Source: Spirochaetales bacterium (lineage in GTDB: Bacteria > Spirochaetota > Spirochaetia > JABEVK01). Taken from it: a stretch of 17,075 nt of DNA. A model generated the notes under the pieces. The model did not search any database and was not told the origin of the DNA. It worked only from the letters and a program-made list of their open reading frames with translations. The position numbers were made by a program, and so were the translations under genes. Shown here in pieces: positions 6,982-15,300 of the stretch (position 1 is the stretch's first letter; each line of letters opens with the position of its first letter). The stretch is taken from assembly GCA_013043995.1 (NCBI GenBank), contig JABEVL010000068.1, forward strand, positions 1 through 17,075. The letters are read 5' to 3'.

Positions 6982-8337
6982 TTAGGATCTTGAGGATTTA
7001 CGTGTCTGAGAAATCTCAATAAGGGGACGTTCCGGACGTTTTTCAAACTTACGGACGAGAAGGGTGTCGATGCGGTTGCCGTCCATGTCGAGGACTTCAA
7101 AGTAGAAGGTTTTCCAAACAAAGTAGTTTCCGGGTGCAGGGATTCTTCCCAGGCGTTTAAGAATAAATCCCGCCACAGTATGGTATTCTCCCCGTTCATT
7201 TTCCCACTCGCGTTCGCAGTCGAAAGTTCGCGCAAAATCAGACATGGGGAGGGCCCCGTCTACCAAAAAACTTCCGTCGGCACGTCGAAGAACTTGAGGT
7301 GTTTGATCGTGGTGCGTCACGATCGCGCCAAAAAGGCGGTCAATGATGTTTTGGATCGTCATGATCCCCAGCACCCCGCCGTACTCGTCGATAATAAAAA
7401 CGATGTTGACTTTTTTTTCTTTAAAAACGGATAAAACCCTCAGGGCACTCACGGTTTCGGGCATAAAAAATGGAGGCTCGAGGTAATCTTTTAAGGTCGT
7501 GAAACTGTGTGTCGCCAAAGCTGCAAGAATTTTTCGGCCATCCACGGTTCCTACCACGTTGTCCATCCCCCCGTCACAAACGGGGATCGTCGACAATCCC
7601 GGGTTTTGGACGATCACTTCCGATACTTCGGGCGGAACTGCGTCTTTTTCCAGATAAACCACGTCGACACGGGGCGTCAGATAACCGTGCGCTCCCTTGT
7701 CGTCCAGGTAAAGGACATTTTCGACGACGAGTTGCTCAACCTCCTGAAAAACACCCGCCTTGCGTCCTTCTTTTAGGAGGACGACGAGTTCTTCTTCGGT
7801 TACAGGGGGTTCTTCTGAATCTTTAACTCTTAAGAAACGCAGGATAATTTCGGTGAGACCAGTTAAAAAACGTTCCAGGGGGAAAAAAAGCATCGATACA
7901 ACGCGAACGGGCCTGACCAGTCTCGCTGCCATCGTTTCTGGATCGCTCAGAGCGATCCTTTTGGGTACGAGCTCCCCGATGATCAGAGAAACCACAGTGA
8001 TTCCGACGACGACCACGATCAAGCTGACGATGTTTGCGTAGGGGGCTAAAAAATCTACCTCACGGAGCTCCTGGGCCATCGAGCTCGAAAGGGTCTGTTC
8101 TCCCAAAGCCCCGGAAAGAATCCCGATAAGGGTAATACCTACCTGCATGCTCGACAAAAAGGGGCCTGGCTTTTCGGTGAGATCAAGGACCCGACGGTGG
8201 TTCGTACTTCCTTCGTCGGATTTTTGCCGAAGTTTGGCCTTTCGCGAGGCGAAAATAGAAATTTCTGCCATCGCAAAAAAGCCGTTGATAAGGACCAAGG
8301 CCAGGATAACCAGGATCTGGATCGTTAAAATGAGCAT
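6982..8337 (-). CDS. CNNM/CorC (HlyC)-family membrane protein with CBS domains
   Basis: This 451-residue membrane protein has the usual order: a DUF21/CNNM transmembrane domain at about residues 1-165 (hydrophobic segments near 3-25, 61-78, 101-121 and 140-160), then a pair of CBS domains at about 215-340, then the CorC_HlyC domain at about 355-440. Family marks include NGFFAMAEISIFASRK near the N-terminus, IIGELVPKRIAL around 119-130 and VFIIDEYGGVLGIMT in the second CBS domain. Such proteins are linked to magnesium or cobalt efflux, and older annotations call them haemolysins; the substrate here cannot be read. The start ATG has no clear ribosome-binding site. The gene begins 27 bases after the fabV stop and is probably co-transcribed with it. 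Confidence 0.92.
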   Translation of the reverse strand: MLILTIQILVILALVLINGFFAMAEISIFASRKAKLRQKSDEGSTNHRRVLDLTEKPGPFLSSMQVGITLIGILSGALGEQTLSSSMAQELREVDFLAPYANIVSLIVVVVGITVVSLIIGELVPKRIALSDPETMAARLVRPVRVVSMLFFPLERFLTGLTEIILRFLRVKDSEEPPVTEEELVVLLKEGRKAGVFQEVEQLVVENVLYLDDKGAHGYLTPRVDVVYLEKDAVPPEVSEVIVQNPGLSTIPVCDGGMDNVVGTVDGRKILAALATHSFTTLKDYLEPPFFMPETVSALRVLSVFKEKKVNIVFIIDEYGGVLGIMTIQNIIDRLFGAIVTHHDQTPQVLRRADGSFLVDGALPMSDFARTFDCEREWENERGEYHTVAGFILKRLGRIPAPGNYFVWKTFYFEVLDMDGNRIDTLLVRKFEKRPERPLIEISQTRKSSRS

Positions 8338-8364
8338 GGGGAAAGGGCCTCAGTCTTCTGGAGG

Positions 8365-9558
8365 TCAGGCTCCATTTTCAAGCACGGCAACGTCGAGGTC
8401 GGCCTCGTAGTCGACGCCTGGAACCGCAAATCCGTTCAATTGAAGGAAATCCTTTTCAAATCCTGCCACATCGGCGAGTTGCTTGAGGTTGGAGGCGTCG
8501 ACCTGGTCCCAAAGAGAGGCAATCTCTGCCTGGACGTCGGAGCGCATTTCCCAGTCATCGATACGAATCAGACCCTGTTCGTCGGTTGAAACCGGTTTTC
8601 CTGAATAAAGACGGGTTCTGAAAAGTCTATCGATTTGTTCGATGCAGCCTTCGTGGATTCCCTTGGATTTCATCACTTTATATAGGAGGGAAATGTACAG
8701 GGAAACCGCAGGGATGACCGCGCTGGCGCGCGTCACGAGGGCCTTGTTGACACTGACGTAGGCCTTGCCTCCCAAAGGCATTAACACCGAATTGTCCAGA
8801 GTCCTGACCGTGGCTTCCAGATGTTCTTTTGCCTTGCCGATCGTGCCGGAACGGTAGAATGGGTAGGTGACCTTGGGGCCGATGTAGGAATAGGCGACAG
8901 TCTGAAATCCTTCAGACAAAAGACCTTGCTGTGCCAAGGTTTCGACCCAAAGTTGCCAGTCTTCACCACCCATGACTTTAACTGTTGCCTGGACTTCTTC
9001 GGGAGTTGCAGGAGCAACGGTGGCGATTTTGACTTCACCCTTGAAAGGGTCGATGGACTTGGCCACGTACTCTGAGCCGATGGGCTTGAGCACAGACCTG
9101 TACTGCACACCGTCCACGGGGTCGGTCCTGACTGGACTGGCTAAACTATAAATCAAAAGATCGATTTTTCCTAGGTGCTGTTTGACCGCGTGGGCAACCT
9201 CGGTCTTGGTTTCCGTCGAAAAAGCGTCGGCGTTGAAACTCAGACTGAAAAGGCCTTCTTGAGCAGCTAGGCGATCAAAGGCGATAGTGTTGTAAAATCC
9301 CGCTGTGCCTGGTCCCTTTTCGCTACCGGCTTTTTCAAAAGCCACACCGATGGTCTTGGCACCAGCGCCGAAAGCAGCGCTGATCCGACTGGCCAAGCCG
9401 TAGCCCGTTGAAGAACCGATGATCAAAACGTGGCGGGGGCCATGGTCGATTCGTCCGTTTTTACGAACATATTCGACTTGACGAAGCACGTCGGCGGCAC
9501 AACCGACGGGGTGGGAAGAAAGACAGATATTGTTAATGATTTTAGGTTTGACGAGCAT
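8365..9558 (-). CDS. fabV: Trans-2-enoyl-CoA/enoyl-ACP reductase (FabV/TER family)
   Basis: The enzyme reduces the double bond of trans-2-enoyl thioesters with NAD(P)H. FabV members act on enoyl-ACP in fatty acid synthesis, and the Treponema denticola member (TER) prefers crotonyl-CoA. Starting at ATG 9556-9558, with AAGGA eight bases upstream, the protein has 397 residues and begins MLVKPKIINNICLSSHPVGC as in the family. An upstream ATG at 9607-9609 would add 17 unsupported residues. The nucleotide-binding loop is GSSTGYGLASR at about 48-58. The catalytic Tyr-x8-Lys falls at Tyr235 and Lys244 within YRSGTIGKAK, the numbering I recall for T. denticola TER. No FabI-type gene is in the window. 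It is probably transcribed from its own promoter ahead of the CBS-protein gene. Confidence 0.96.
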   Translation of the reverse strand: MLVKPKIINNICLSSHPVGCAADVLRQVEYVRKNGRIDHGPRHVLIIGSSTGYGLASRISAAFGAGAKTIGVAFEKAGSEKGPGTAGFYNTIAFDRLAAQEGLFSLSFNADAFSTETKTEVAHAVKQHLGKIDLLIYSLASPVRTDPVDGVQYRSVLKPIGSEYVAKSIDPFKGEVKIATVAPATPEEVQATVKVMGGEDWQLWVETLAQQGLLSEGFQTVAYSYIGPKVTYPFYRSGTIGKAKEHLEATVRTLDNSVLMPLGGKAYVSVNKALVTRASAVIPAVSLYISLLYKVMKSKGIHEGCIEQIDRLFRTRLYSGKPVSTDEQGLIRIDDWEMRSDVQAEIASLWDQVDASNLKQLADVAGFEKDFLQLNGFAVPGVDYEADLDVAVLENGA

Positions 9559-9607
9559 GAGTTTGTCCTTATTGGGAAGTTCTAATCCACGGCACAAGGC
9601 CGCAAAC

Positions 9608-9637
9608 ATTATGGGAGGAAAATCCAGCGCCCGTCAA
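9608..9637 (-). promoter_or_regulatory. Promoter of fabV
   Basis: On the minus strand, TTGACG (9632-9637) and CATAAT (9608-9613) are 18 bases apart, each five of six to consensus. The start site would be near 9601, giving a leader of about 43 bases before ATG 9558. The -35 box overlaps the stop codon of the upstream ykgJ-like gene. It also lies in a small inverted repeat (GCCCGT 9629-9634, ACGGGC 9640-9645) that could be a weak terminator or operator. Confidence 0.65.
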
Positions 9638-9873
9638 TCACGGGCCGTCAAGGCTTCAAGCCGGGTCAAGTAGTCAAGAGCATAATCACGTTCTGTTCCG
9701 CACATTTCGGGATGAGGTCGCAAGGAAGTGCAAACATCAGGACGGCGAGGGTCACCCCAAAGCCCGCAACGCAGATCGGAAGTCAGGTGAACGCACGGGA
9801 TTCCAGCAGGCTTATTGAGCGACGAAATGCTACAAGCGATGCAGCAGGCTCCGCAACCGGGCCTGCAGTTCAT
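9634..9873 (-). CDS. YkgJ-family cysteine-cluster protein
   Basis: This small 79-residue protein begins MNCRPGCGACCIACSIS and goes on through PCVHLTSDLRCGLWGDPRRPDVCTSLRPHPEMCG. It has ten cysteines. The CxxxCxxCC-type N-terminal pattern and the later Cys-x8-PxxC run mark the YkgJ family, often annotated as zinc- or iron-chelating and of unknown biochemical role. The length matches the short family members, so it looks complete. The ATG overlaps the cheY stop as ATGA (9870-9873), and no ribosome-binding site stands out. Translation therefore probably depends on reinitiation after cheY. Confidence 0.85.
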   Translation of the reverse strand: MNCRPGCGACCIACSISSLNKPAGIPCVHLTSDLRCGLWGDPRRPDVCTSLRPHPEMCGTERDYALDYLTRLEALTARD

Positions 9874-10307
9874 TTTTTGAGCGACATCACGACGCGTTCA
9901 AGGACCTTTTCTCGGTCTAAGGGTTTGACGATGTAGTTTTTGGCCCCTTTGATCAGAGCGTCTTTAACAAGGTCCTGTTTTCCTAGCGCACTCACCATGA
10001 TCACGCGGGCTTTAGGGTCGAACTCGATGATCTTTTCCAAAGCTGTGACGCCGTCCATCTTAGGCATGGTGATGTCCATCGTAACGAGATCTACATTAGG
10101 GAAGAGCTCCTTGTACTTTTCGACACCGTCTTCGCCGTCAACGGCTACCCCTGCGATTTCAAACCCTTCCGAAGTAAGTATTTGGCCGAGTTGTTTTGTA
10201 ACAAACATCGAATCGTCGACGACCAGGACCCTGTAGGCGGAGCCGTCTTCTTTTAACCCTTCAGGGGGTTTGGCGTTGATGGTTGGAAAATCAACCTTGT
10301 TCTTCAT
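9870..10307 (-). CDS. cheY: CheY-like single-domain response regulator
   Basis: This 145-residue protein is a receiver domain with no output domain. Residues 1-24 are an extension rich in Lys, Pro and Glu. The receiver starts at RVLVVDDS with the acidic pair Asp31-Asp32. The phosphoacceptor is Asp78 in LVTMDITMPKMDG, the switch Ser is Ser106 in VIMVSALG, and the conserved Lys is Lys128 in YIVKPLD. All five catalytic positions are intact. From memory the sequence, including the extension, resembles treponemal CheY, which controls flagellar rotation. No cheA, cheW or cheX is nearby, so a chemotaxis role is inferred. AGGAG lies about seven bases before the ATG, and a ykgJ-like gene is coupled downstream. 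Confidence 0.9.
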   Translation of the reverse strand: MKNKVDFPTINAKPPEGLKEDGSAYRVLVVDDSMFVTKQLGQILTSEGFEIAGVAVDGEDGVEKYKELFPNVDLVTMDITMPKMDGVTALEKIIEFDPKARVIMVSALGKQDLVKDALIKGAKNYIVKPLDREKVLERVVMSLKK

Positions 10308-10341
10308 GCAAGACTCCTGAAAAGAAGGACTCTAAAGTCAT

Positions 10342-10370
10342 AGTTTACTAGGACTTTGGCCAGCAATCAA
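10342..10370 (-). promoter_or_regulatory. Candidate promoter of cheY-ykgJ
   Basis: On the minus strand, TTGATT (10365-10370) and TAAACT (10342-10347) are separated by 17 bases, four of six matches each. The predicted start near 10335 gives a leader of about 28 bases that includes the AGGAG ribosome-binding site. No sigma28 or sigma54 flagellar-type promoter was recognised. Confidence 0.5.
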
Positions 10371-10381
10371 GGCCCGCAGAG

Positions 10382-10411
10382 TTTTCATTCTTCGAACTCC
10401 TGTGTTAAACT
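10382..10411 (+). promoter_or_regulatory. Candidate promoter of the U32 gene
   Basis: TTTTCA (10382-10387) and TAAACT (10406-10411) are 18 bases apart, four of six to consensus each. The -10 box ends only five bases before ATG 10417, so transcription would begin at or just before the start codon. This fits the lack of a ribosome-binding site. Confidence 0.35.
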
Positions 10412-10416
10412 CATTC

Positions 10417-11625
10417 ATGCGTCTAACCGTCCCCGCCAACTACGACCCCCAAATTTTGCCTGAACTTAAGCAATGGGGCGCCTTTGAAATTTATGGTAAG
10501 CTCCCTTCAGATTCTGTAGGAGGTGGGCGTCCGTCCTTTATGTCGACGCGTCTTTCGCATCGGGCCCTTGCCGATTATATTCGAGCGGTTCATGCCGCAG
10601 GTCTGGAGTTCAACTACCTGCTCAATGCAGCCTGTTTCGGAAATGAAGAATGGAGCGCTCGGTTTCATAAAAGACTTGATGCCCTTTTGGGTTGGCTGGA
10701 CGGCCTGAGCGTAGAAACTTTGACGATAACTGCACCCTACCTCGTCCAGATCGTTAAGCGGCGCTGGCCACGCTTCAAGGTCAAAGTCGGGATCTACGCC
10801 CAGGTTGATACGGTCAAGAGGGCCAAATTTTGGGAGGACCTCGGGGCTGACACGATCAACCTGGAATCGTTTTCGATTAACCGTGACTTCGTCAAACTCA
10901 AGTCGATCCGTGCCGCAGTCAAGTGCGACCTCGTTCTGATCGCCAATCACTTCTGTCAGCCCAATTGTCCCTACCAGATCCAGCATCAGAACGGTCATGC
11001 CCACGCAAGCGTGAATAACCCCAAATTTTACATCGATTATCCGATTATTCAGTGCCAAAAAAACCGTCTGACGCACAAGGAGCTTTTCATTTCCGCAGGA
11101 TGGATCCGTCCCGAAGATACAGCGCGCTATGAGTCGATCGGCTACACCACCTTTAAACTTTTGGAGCGTAACATCCCCTCCTACGCCTTGATCGAAAGGG
11201 CCAAGGCGTACCATGAACGCCATTGGGATGGGAACCTGGCGGATCTTCTTCTTTCATGGGGTTTTAAAAAATCGGCTCCGAGGTTTGAAAGATGGTGGTG
11301 GTTGAAGTCTTTTCGTTTTTGGAAAATGCCCCTGGGATTGGCCTTCGACGCCCTGGCCTTTCTTAAAGGACAGGGGATTTTTTACACCCAGGAGAAAAAC
11401 CCTGTGCACATCGATTCCAGGGCGATCCCCGAAGGTTTTTTGGATCACTTTGAACGTCAAAGCTGTCTAGATAAAGACTGTGCGCAATGCGGTTACTGCC
11501 GGCGGGTTGCCGACAAGGCGGTGACGGTTGACCCAGAGTTTCTGGAACAAATTCTTCCCGTTTACGGGAAGCTCGAAGCTCAGTTGGTGGGCGGCGGCGC
11601 CTGGGGACTACGCGACAGAGGGTAA
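10417..11625 (+). CDS. U32-family (peptidase U32-like) iron-sulfur protein
   Basis: This 402-residue protein begins MRLTVPANYD and has the alpha/beta barrel-type pattern of U32 proteins. The family covers RNA-modifying (TrhP, RlhA) and ubiquinone-hydroxylating (UbiU/UbiV) proteins, and real protease activity is doubtful for most members. The core motif is NHFCQPNCPYQIQH (Cys180, Cys184, His190), with Cys213 and perhaps Cys73 or Cys170 nearby, consistent with the [4Fe-4S] site found in UbiU/V. The C-terminus adds SCLDKDCAQCGYC (Cys350, 355, 358, 361), a second four-cysteine motif. Substrate and reaction are unknown. I start at ATG 10417 because the family starts there; a GTG at 10402 is in frame. 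Neither has a ribosome-binding site. The stop is eight bases from the convergent membrane gene. Confidence 0.82.
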   Translation: MRLTVPANYDPQILPELKQWGAFEIYGKLPSDSVGGGRPSFMSTRLSHRALADYIRAVHAAGLEFNYLLNAACFGNEEWSARFHKRLDALLGWLDGLSVETLTITAPYLVQIVKRRWPRFKVKVGIYAQVDTVKRAKFWEDLGADTINLESFSINRDFVKLKSIRAAVKCDLVLIANHFCQPNCPYQIQHQNGHAHASVNNPKFYIDYPIIQCQKNRLTHKELFISAGWIRPEDTARYESIGYTTFKLLERNIPSYALIERAKAYHERHWDGNLADLLLSWGFKKSAPRFERWWWLKSFRFWKMPLGLAFDALAFLKGQGIFYTQEKNPVHIDSRAIPEGFLDHFERQSCLDKDCAQCGYCRRVADKAVTVDPEFLEQILPVYGKLEAQLVGGGAWGLRDRG

Positions 11626-11633
11626 GGAACGTT

Positions 11634-12188
11634 TTATTTCCAGGGGAGAAAATGCCTGCCCCAGGACCAGGCGAATTGCCCCGTCGCCAGGATCAAACCG
11701 AACGCCAAGCCCGCGACGATCGAGGCCAAAAGATCTGTACGGACTGAAACCTCTTCTTTTTGCTTGCTGGCCTTGGTGATCATTTCAATGAGGATGATCG
11801 TGATGACCAGAGTGGACACCAAGGCGAGGATGAGGTAGAAACGCCCCATTTTTTGAAGACTGGTGAACGCCCAGTCTGAAACAAGAAAGACCGCAGAAGA
11901 AAGGATGTTTCGTAAAAAAGAGGTGACAAACTGGCGGTTGTTAACCCCCCGATGTGCGATCGCGATGATCAAAAAAACAAGAAAAAGGGCCAAGGCCGCT
12001 ACAGAAACTCCGGCAAGAACCTGGGCGGAGAGCGTTGCACCCGCTAGATCGACGTCCTGATCCACGTAGGCGATCACAGGGTCAAAAACATGCCAAAGGG
12101 TCTGAACTGTAAAAAGGATGCTGGCAAGAGCCACGAGGATGAACGCAAAACGGATTAAACGTCTTAAAAAATCTGTCAAACGGGCCAT
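11634..12188 (-). CDS. Membrane protein of unknown function, four predicted helices
   Basis: I do not recognise this 184-residue protein. It has hydrophobic segments at about residues 11-33, 56-78, 117-137 and 153-172. A basic N-terminus (MARLTDFLRRLIR) suggests the N-terminus is in the cytoplasm. A short charged loop SKQKEEVSVRTD lies between segments 3 and 4, and the C-terminus is short. There is no cleavable signal and no conserved motif I can name. The frame is long, its codon use resembles its neighbours, and the two flanking genes leave it room, so it is likely real. No ribosome-binding site precedes the ATG; a promoter -10 box lies six bases upstream, suggesting a leaderless transcript. 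It is divergent from the giant activase-like gene. Confidence 0.72.
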   Translation of the reverse strand: MARLTDFLRRLIRFAFILVALASILFTVQTLWHVFDPVIAYVDQDVDLAGATLSAQVLAGVSVAALALFLVFLIIAIAHRGVNNRQFVTSFLRNILSSAVFLVSDWAFTSLQKMGRFYLILALVSTLVITIILIEMITKASKQKEEVSVRTDLLASIVAGLAFGLILATGQFAWSWGRHFLPWK

Positions 12189-12194
12189 GCGAGC

Positions 12195-12223
12195 ATTCTA
12201 ACGTGACCTTTTTCCATCTGCAA
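12195..12223 (-). promoter_or_regulatory. Candidate promoter of the membrane-protein gene
   Basis: On the minus strand, TTGCAG (12218-12223) and TAGAAT (12195-12200) are 17 bases apart; TAGAAT is five of six to consensus. Only six bases separate the -10 box from the ATG at 12186-12188, so the transcript would start at or next to the A of the start codon. Confidence 0.45.
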
Positions 12224-12268
12224 GGTCTTTGCAAAAAACTTCCTCGCTTTGTCATGATTTTGCCCGCC

Positions 12269-12297
12269 TTGGCCTTGTGCGTCATTTTGGATATAAT
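12269..12297 (+). promoter_or_regulatory. Promoter of the giant activase-like gene
   Basis: A perfect TATAAT (12292-12297) lies 17 bases after TTGGCC (12269-12274). The start site would be near 12304, giving a short leader of about 15 bases that contains the strong ribosome-binding sequence GGAGG five bases before ATG 12319. Confidence 0.7.
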
Positions 12298-12318
12298 ATG
12301 ATCGTTTTGGAGGGGTGT

Positions 12319-15300
12319 ATGGAACAAGAACTTTGGGTCGGTCTGGACGTCGGCTCGACCACTGTCAAGATCGCCGTCGTTGAACCCGCGACGAACGAAC
12401 TCCTCCACGCTGATTATCAAAGGCACAATGCCGATCAGGGCGGAGTCGTCGAAGCCCTTTTGCGCCAGGCCCACCAAATTTGGCCTGACCGGCCCTTTCG
12501 CCTGACGTTTTGCGGAAGTGCCGGAGAACCCTTTTCTCGCCTGACGGGGGCTTTCTTTGTGCAAGAGGTGGTTGCCAACACCATCGCCGTCAAACTCCTC
12601 CATCCCCAGACCAAGGTCGCCATCGAATTGGGCGGCCAGGACGCTAAGGTCGTCTTCTTTCGGGTGGACGAAAGAACAAAAAAACTTGTCGCGTCGGACA
12701 TGCGAATGAATGGGAGCTGTGCGGGCGGAACCGGAGCTTTTGTCGATCAAATTGCCGAACTTCTCCAGGTCAAAGCAGAAGATTTTAACGCTTTGGCAGC
12801 TCAGGGAAAAACGGTTTACGATATTTCAGGCCGTTGCGGTGTTTTTGCCAAAACCGACATCCAGCCCCTTCTTAACCAGGGCGTTTCCAAGGCTGATATC
12901 GCTCTTTCGAGTTTTCATGCCATTGCCAAACAGACGATCGGTGGACTTGCTCAGGGAATGGACATCAATCCTCCCATCCTGTTTGAGGGTGGACCCCTCA
13001 CTTTTAACCCTGTCTTGATCAAGGTTTTTCAAAGTCGTCTTAACCTGCTTGACCATCAAATCGTCGTGCCTGATCGACCTGAAATCATCGTTGCCTTGGG
13101 AGCCGCGCTTGCCGGTTCGACCCTGTACGGAGACAAACCGATTGCGTACAGAGGGCTGGCCAGCCTGGAAGGTTTTAAGGAAGGCCGCTTGAGGCTGGAC
13201 GCTGAAGTTCGTCGAAATGCTCCGAAGTTTTTTAATGACGTCGGGGAAAAATCCTCGTTTTTAGAACGTTACAAAAAAGATACTTGGGTACCGACCCCCC
13301 CCCAGCCTGGAAAAAAAGTTCGGGCGTTTCTGGGCGTCGACGGTGGATCGACCACCACTAAGTTTATTTTGATGGCCGAAGACGGCACTATCCTGGATAA
13401 ATTTTACAAGAACAACTTCGGGGATCCTCTGCAGGTTCTACAAACGGCTCTCCTGGAGATGCGGGATAAATACCTCGAAGCAGGCTCCGACATCGAAGTT
13501 CTGGCCTGCGGCACGACGGGCTACGCCGAAAATCTATTTGCTACAGCCCTGAAAGCTGACTTTCATACTGTTGAGACCGTGGCCCACGCCGAGGCAGCCC
13601 GCTGGGTTAGACCCGACGCGACTTTTATACTGGATATCGGCGGTCAGGACATGAAGGCGATTTTTCTCAATCAGGGTGTGGTAACAGGAATTGTTCTGAA
13701 CGAAGCCTGCTCGGCAGGTTGCGGCAGTTTTGTCGAAACCTACGCAAAGAGTCTCAAGGTTCCCGTCGAAAAAATTTCAGACTTGGCTTTCAGCTCAGAA
13801 AACCCTTCCTTTTTAGGAAGCCGATGCACCGTCTTTATGAACTCTTCAATCATCACGGAACAAAAATCCGGAAAAACAACAGAGGATATTCTTGCGGGTC
13901 TCACGCGATCCGTCATCGAAAATGTTTTTACCAAAGTCATCCGTGTTTCAAATCTGGACCTTTTGGGCACAGTCGTCGTCGTTCAGGGCGGAACTTTTAA
14001 AAATGACGCCGTGCTGCGCGCCTTTGAGCAGTACCTGGGCCGTCAGGTTTACAGGCCGGAACTTCCAGGAGAAATGGGCGCTATGGGAATCGCCCGCCTG
14101 ACGCATCAGCACGCGCAGGCCCAGAAGTCCGAAACAGGGGAGTTCTCCACTTCCTTCATCGGATGGGAAGCCCTCCAAAATTTTCGTTACGAAACCAAGC
14201 CGGGGAGCATCTGCCCTTTTTGTGCCAACGCCTGCAACAGGACAATCGTCACTTTTCCCGACGGCTCCACCTATGTCACGGGAAACCGCTGTGAAAAAGG
14301 GGAGGTCGTCGGCGACCCCAAGGACCCTGCCATTCGTGAAAAAATTCGTTCGGCAACCAAACGCATCGACGATGTGCCTGACCTGATGAAACTCCACAGA
14401 GAAGTGCTTTTGAAAGACTACCCTGTGAAGGTGGTCGGTAAGCCTACGAGCTTGACGATAGGTATCCCTCGATCGCTCGAATTCTGGTCGTCGATGCCCT
14501 TTTGGAAAGGAACGTTTCAAAGTTTAGGTATCAAGGTCAAGGTAAGCCGAAAAAGCTCGTATGAGATTTTTGAAAAGGGCTTGCCAAACGTCCCCTCTGA
14601 TACGGCTTGTTTTCCCGCCAAACTAGCCCACGGTCACGTTCGGGACCTGATTGATCAGGGTGTGGATCGGATTTTCATGCCGATGATGATCAAAATCCCC
14701 GTTGAGAATGAAAAAACGAAGGCCGGTGTCATGTGCCCGCTGGTACAAGGATACCCGGCTGTCATCGACGCCAGCGATGAACCTACAGCCCGATTCGGCG
14801 TTCCCTTTGATCACCCTGCCTTTCACTGGTACGACGATACACACAAGGAACGGCAAGTGGTGCGTTACCTGAACGATGTTCTGGGAATTCCTACGTCGGC
14901 GGCAAAGCTTGCGTTTCAGGAAGGAGTGCGCTGTCAAACTTCGGCTTACGCGGAGATCCAGGAAGCCGGTCGCCGCGTTCTTACGGAGCTGGAGGGGACT
15001 AACCGTTGGGCGATCGTCCTTTCGGGACGCCCCTATCATTCCGACGAACTGATTAACCACAGCCTCTCCAGCCACTTTACCCGGATGGGTATCCCTATCC
15101 TGACCATTGACAGTTTACCAGAAATCCATGACGAGGACGTTGCACTCAGCCGAATGGATGCGGCCAACGCTTTTCATACTCGGATGATCGGTGCTGCCTT
15201 TCACGTGGCAAAAAATCCGAACCTTGAACTGGTTCAGATTGTAAGTTTCGGCTGCGGTCACGATGCCATCATCAGCGACGAAATGGTGCGTATTTTGAGA

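Noticed and set aside
9629..9645. GCCCGT/ACGGGC hairpin after ykgJ as an intrinsic terminator
   Set aside because: The stem is only 6 bp, the T-run is short and starts several bases later, and the same bases form a good -35 box for fabV; kept only as a remark.
12224..12318. N-terminal extension of the giant protein from 12229
   Set aside because: The extra 30 residues cover the TATAAT promoter, are unlike the family, and the ATG at 12319 has a strong ribosome-binding site and the canonical N-terminus.
12435..15075. Several long antisense open frames opposite the giant gene
   Set aside because: They run fully inside a coding region with clear domain motifs and have no family resemblance; they are codon-bias shadows.
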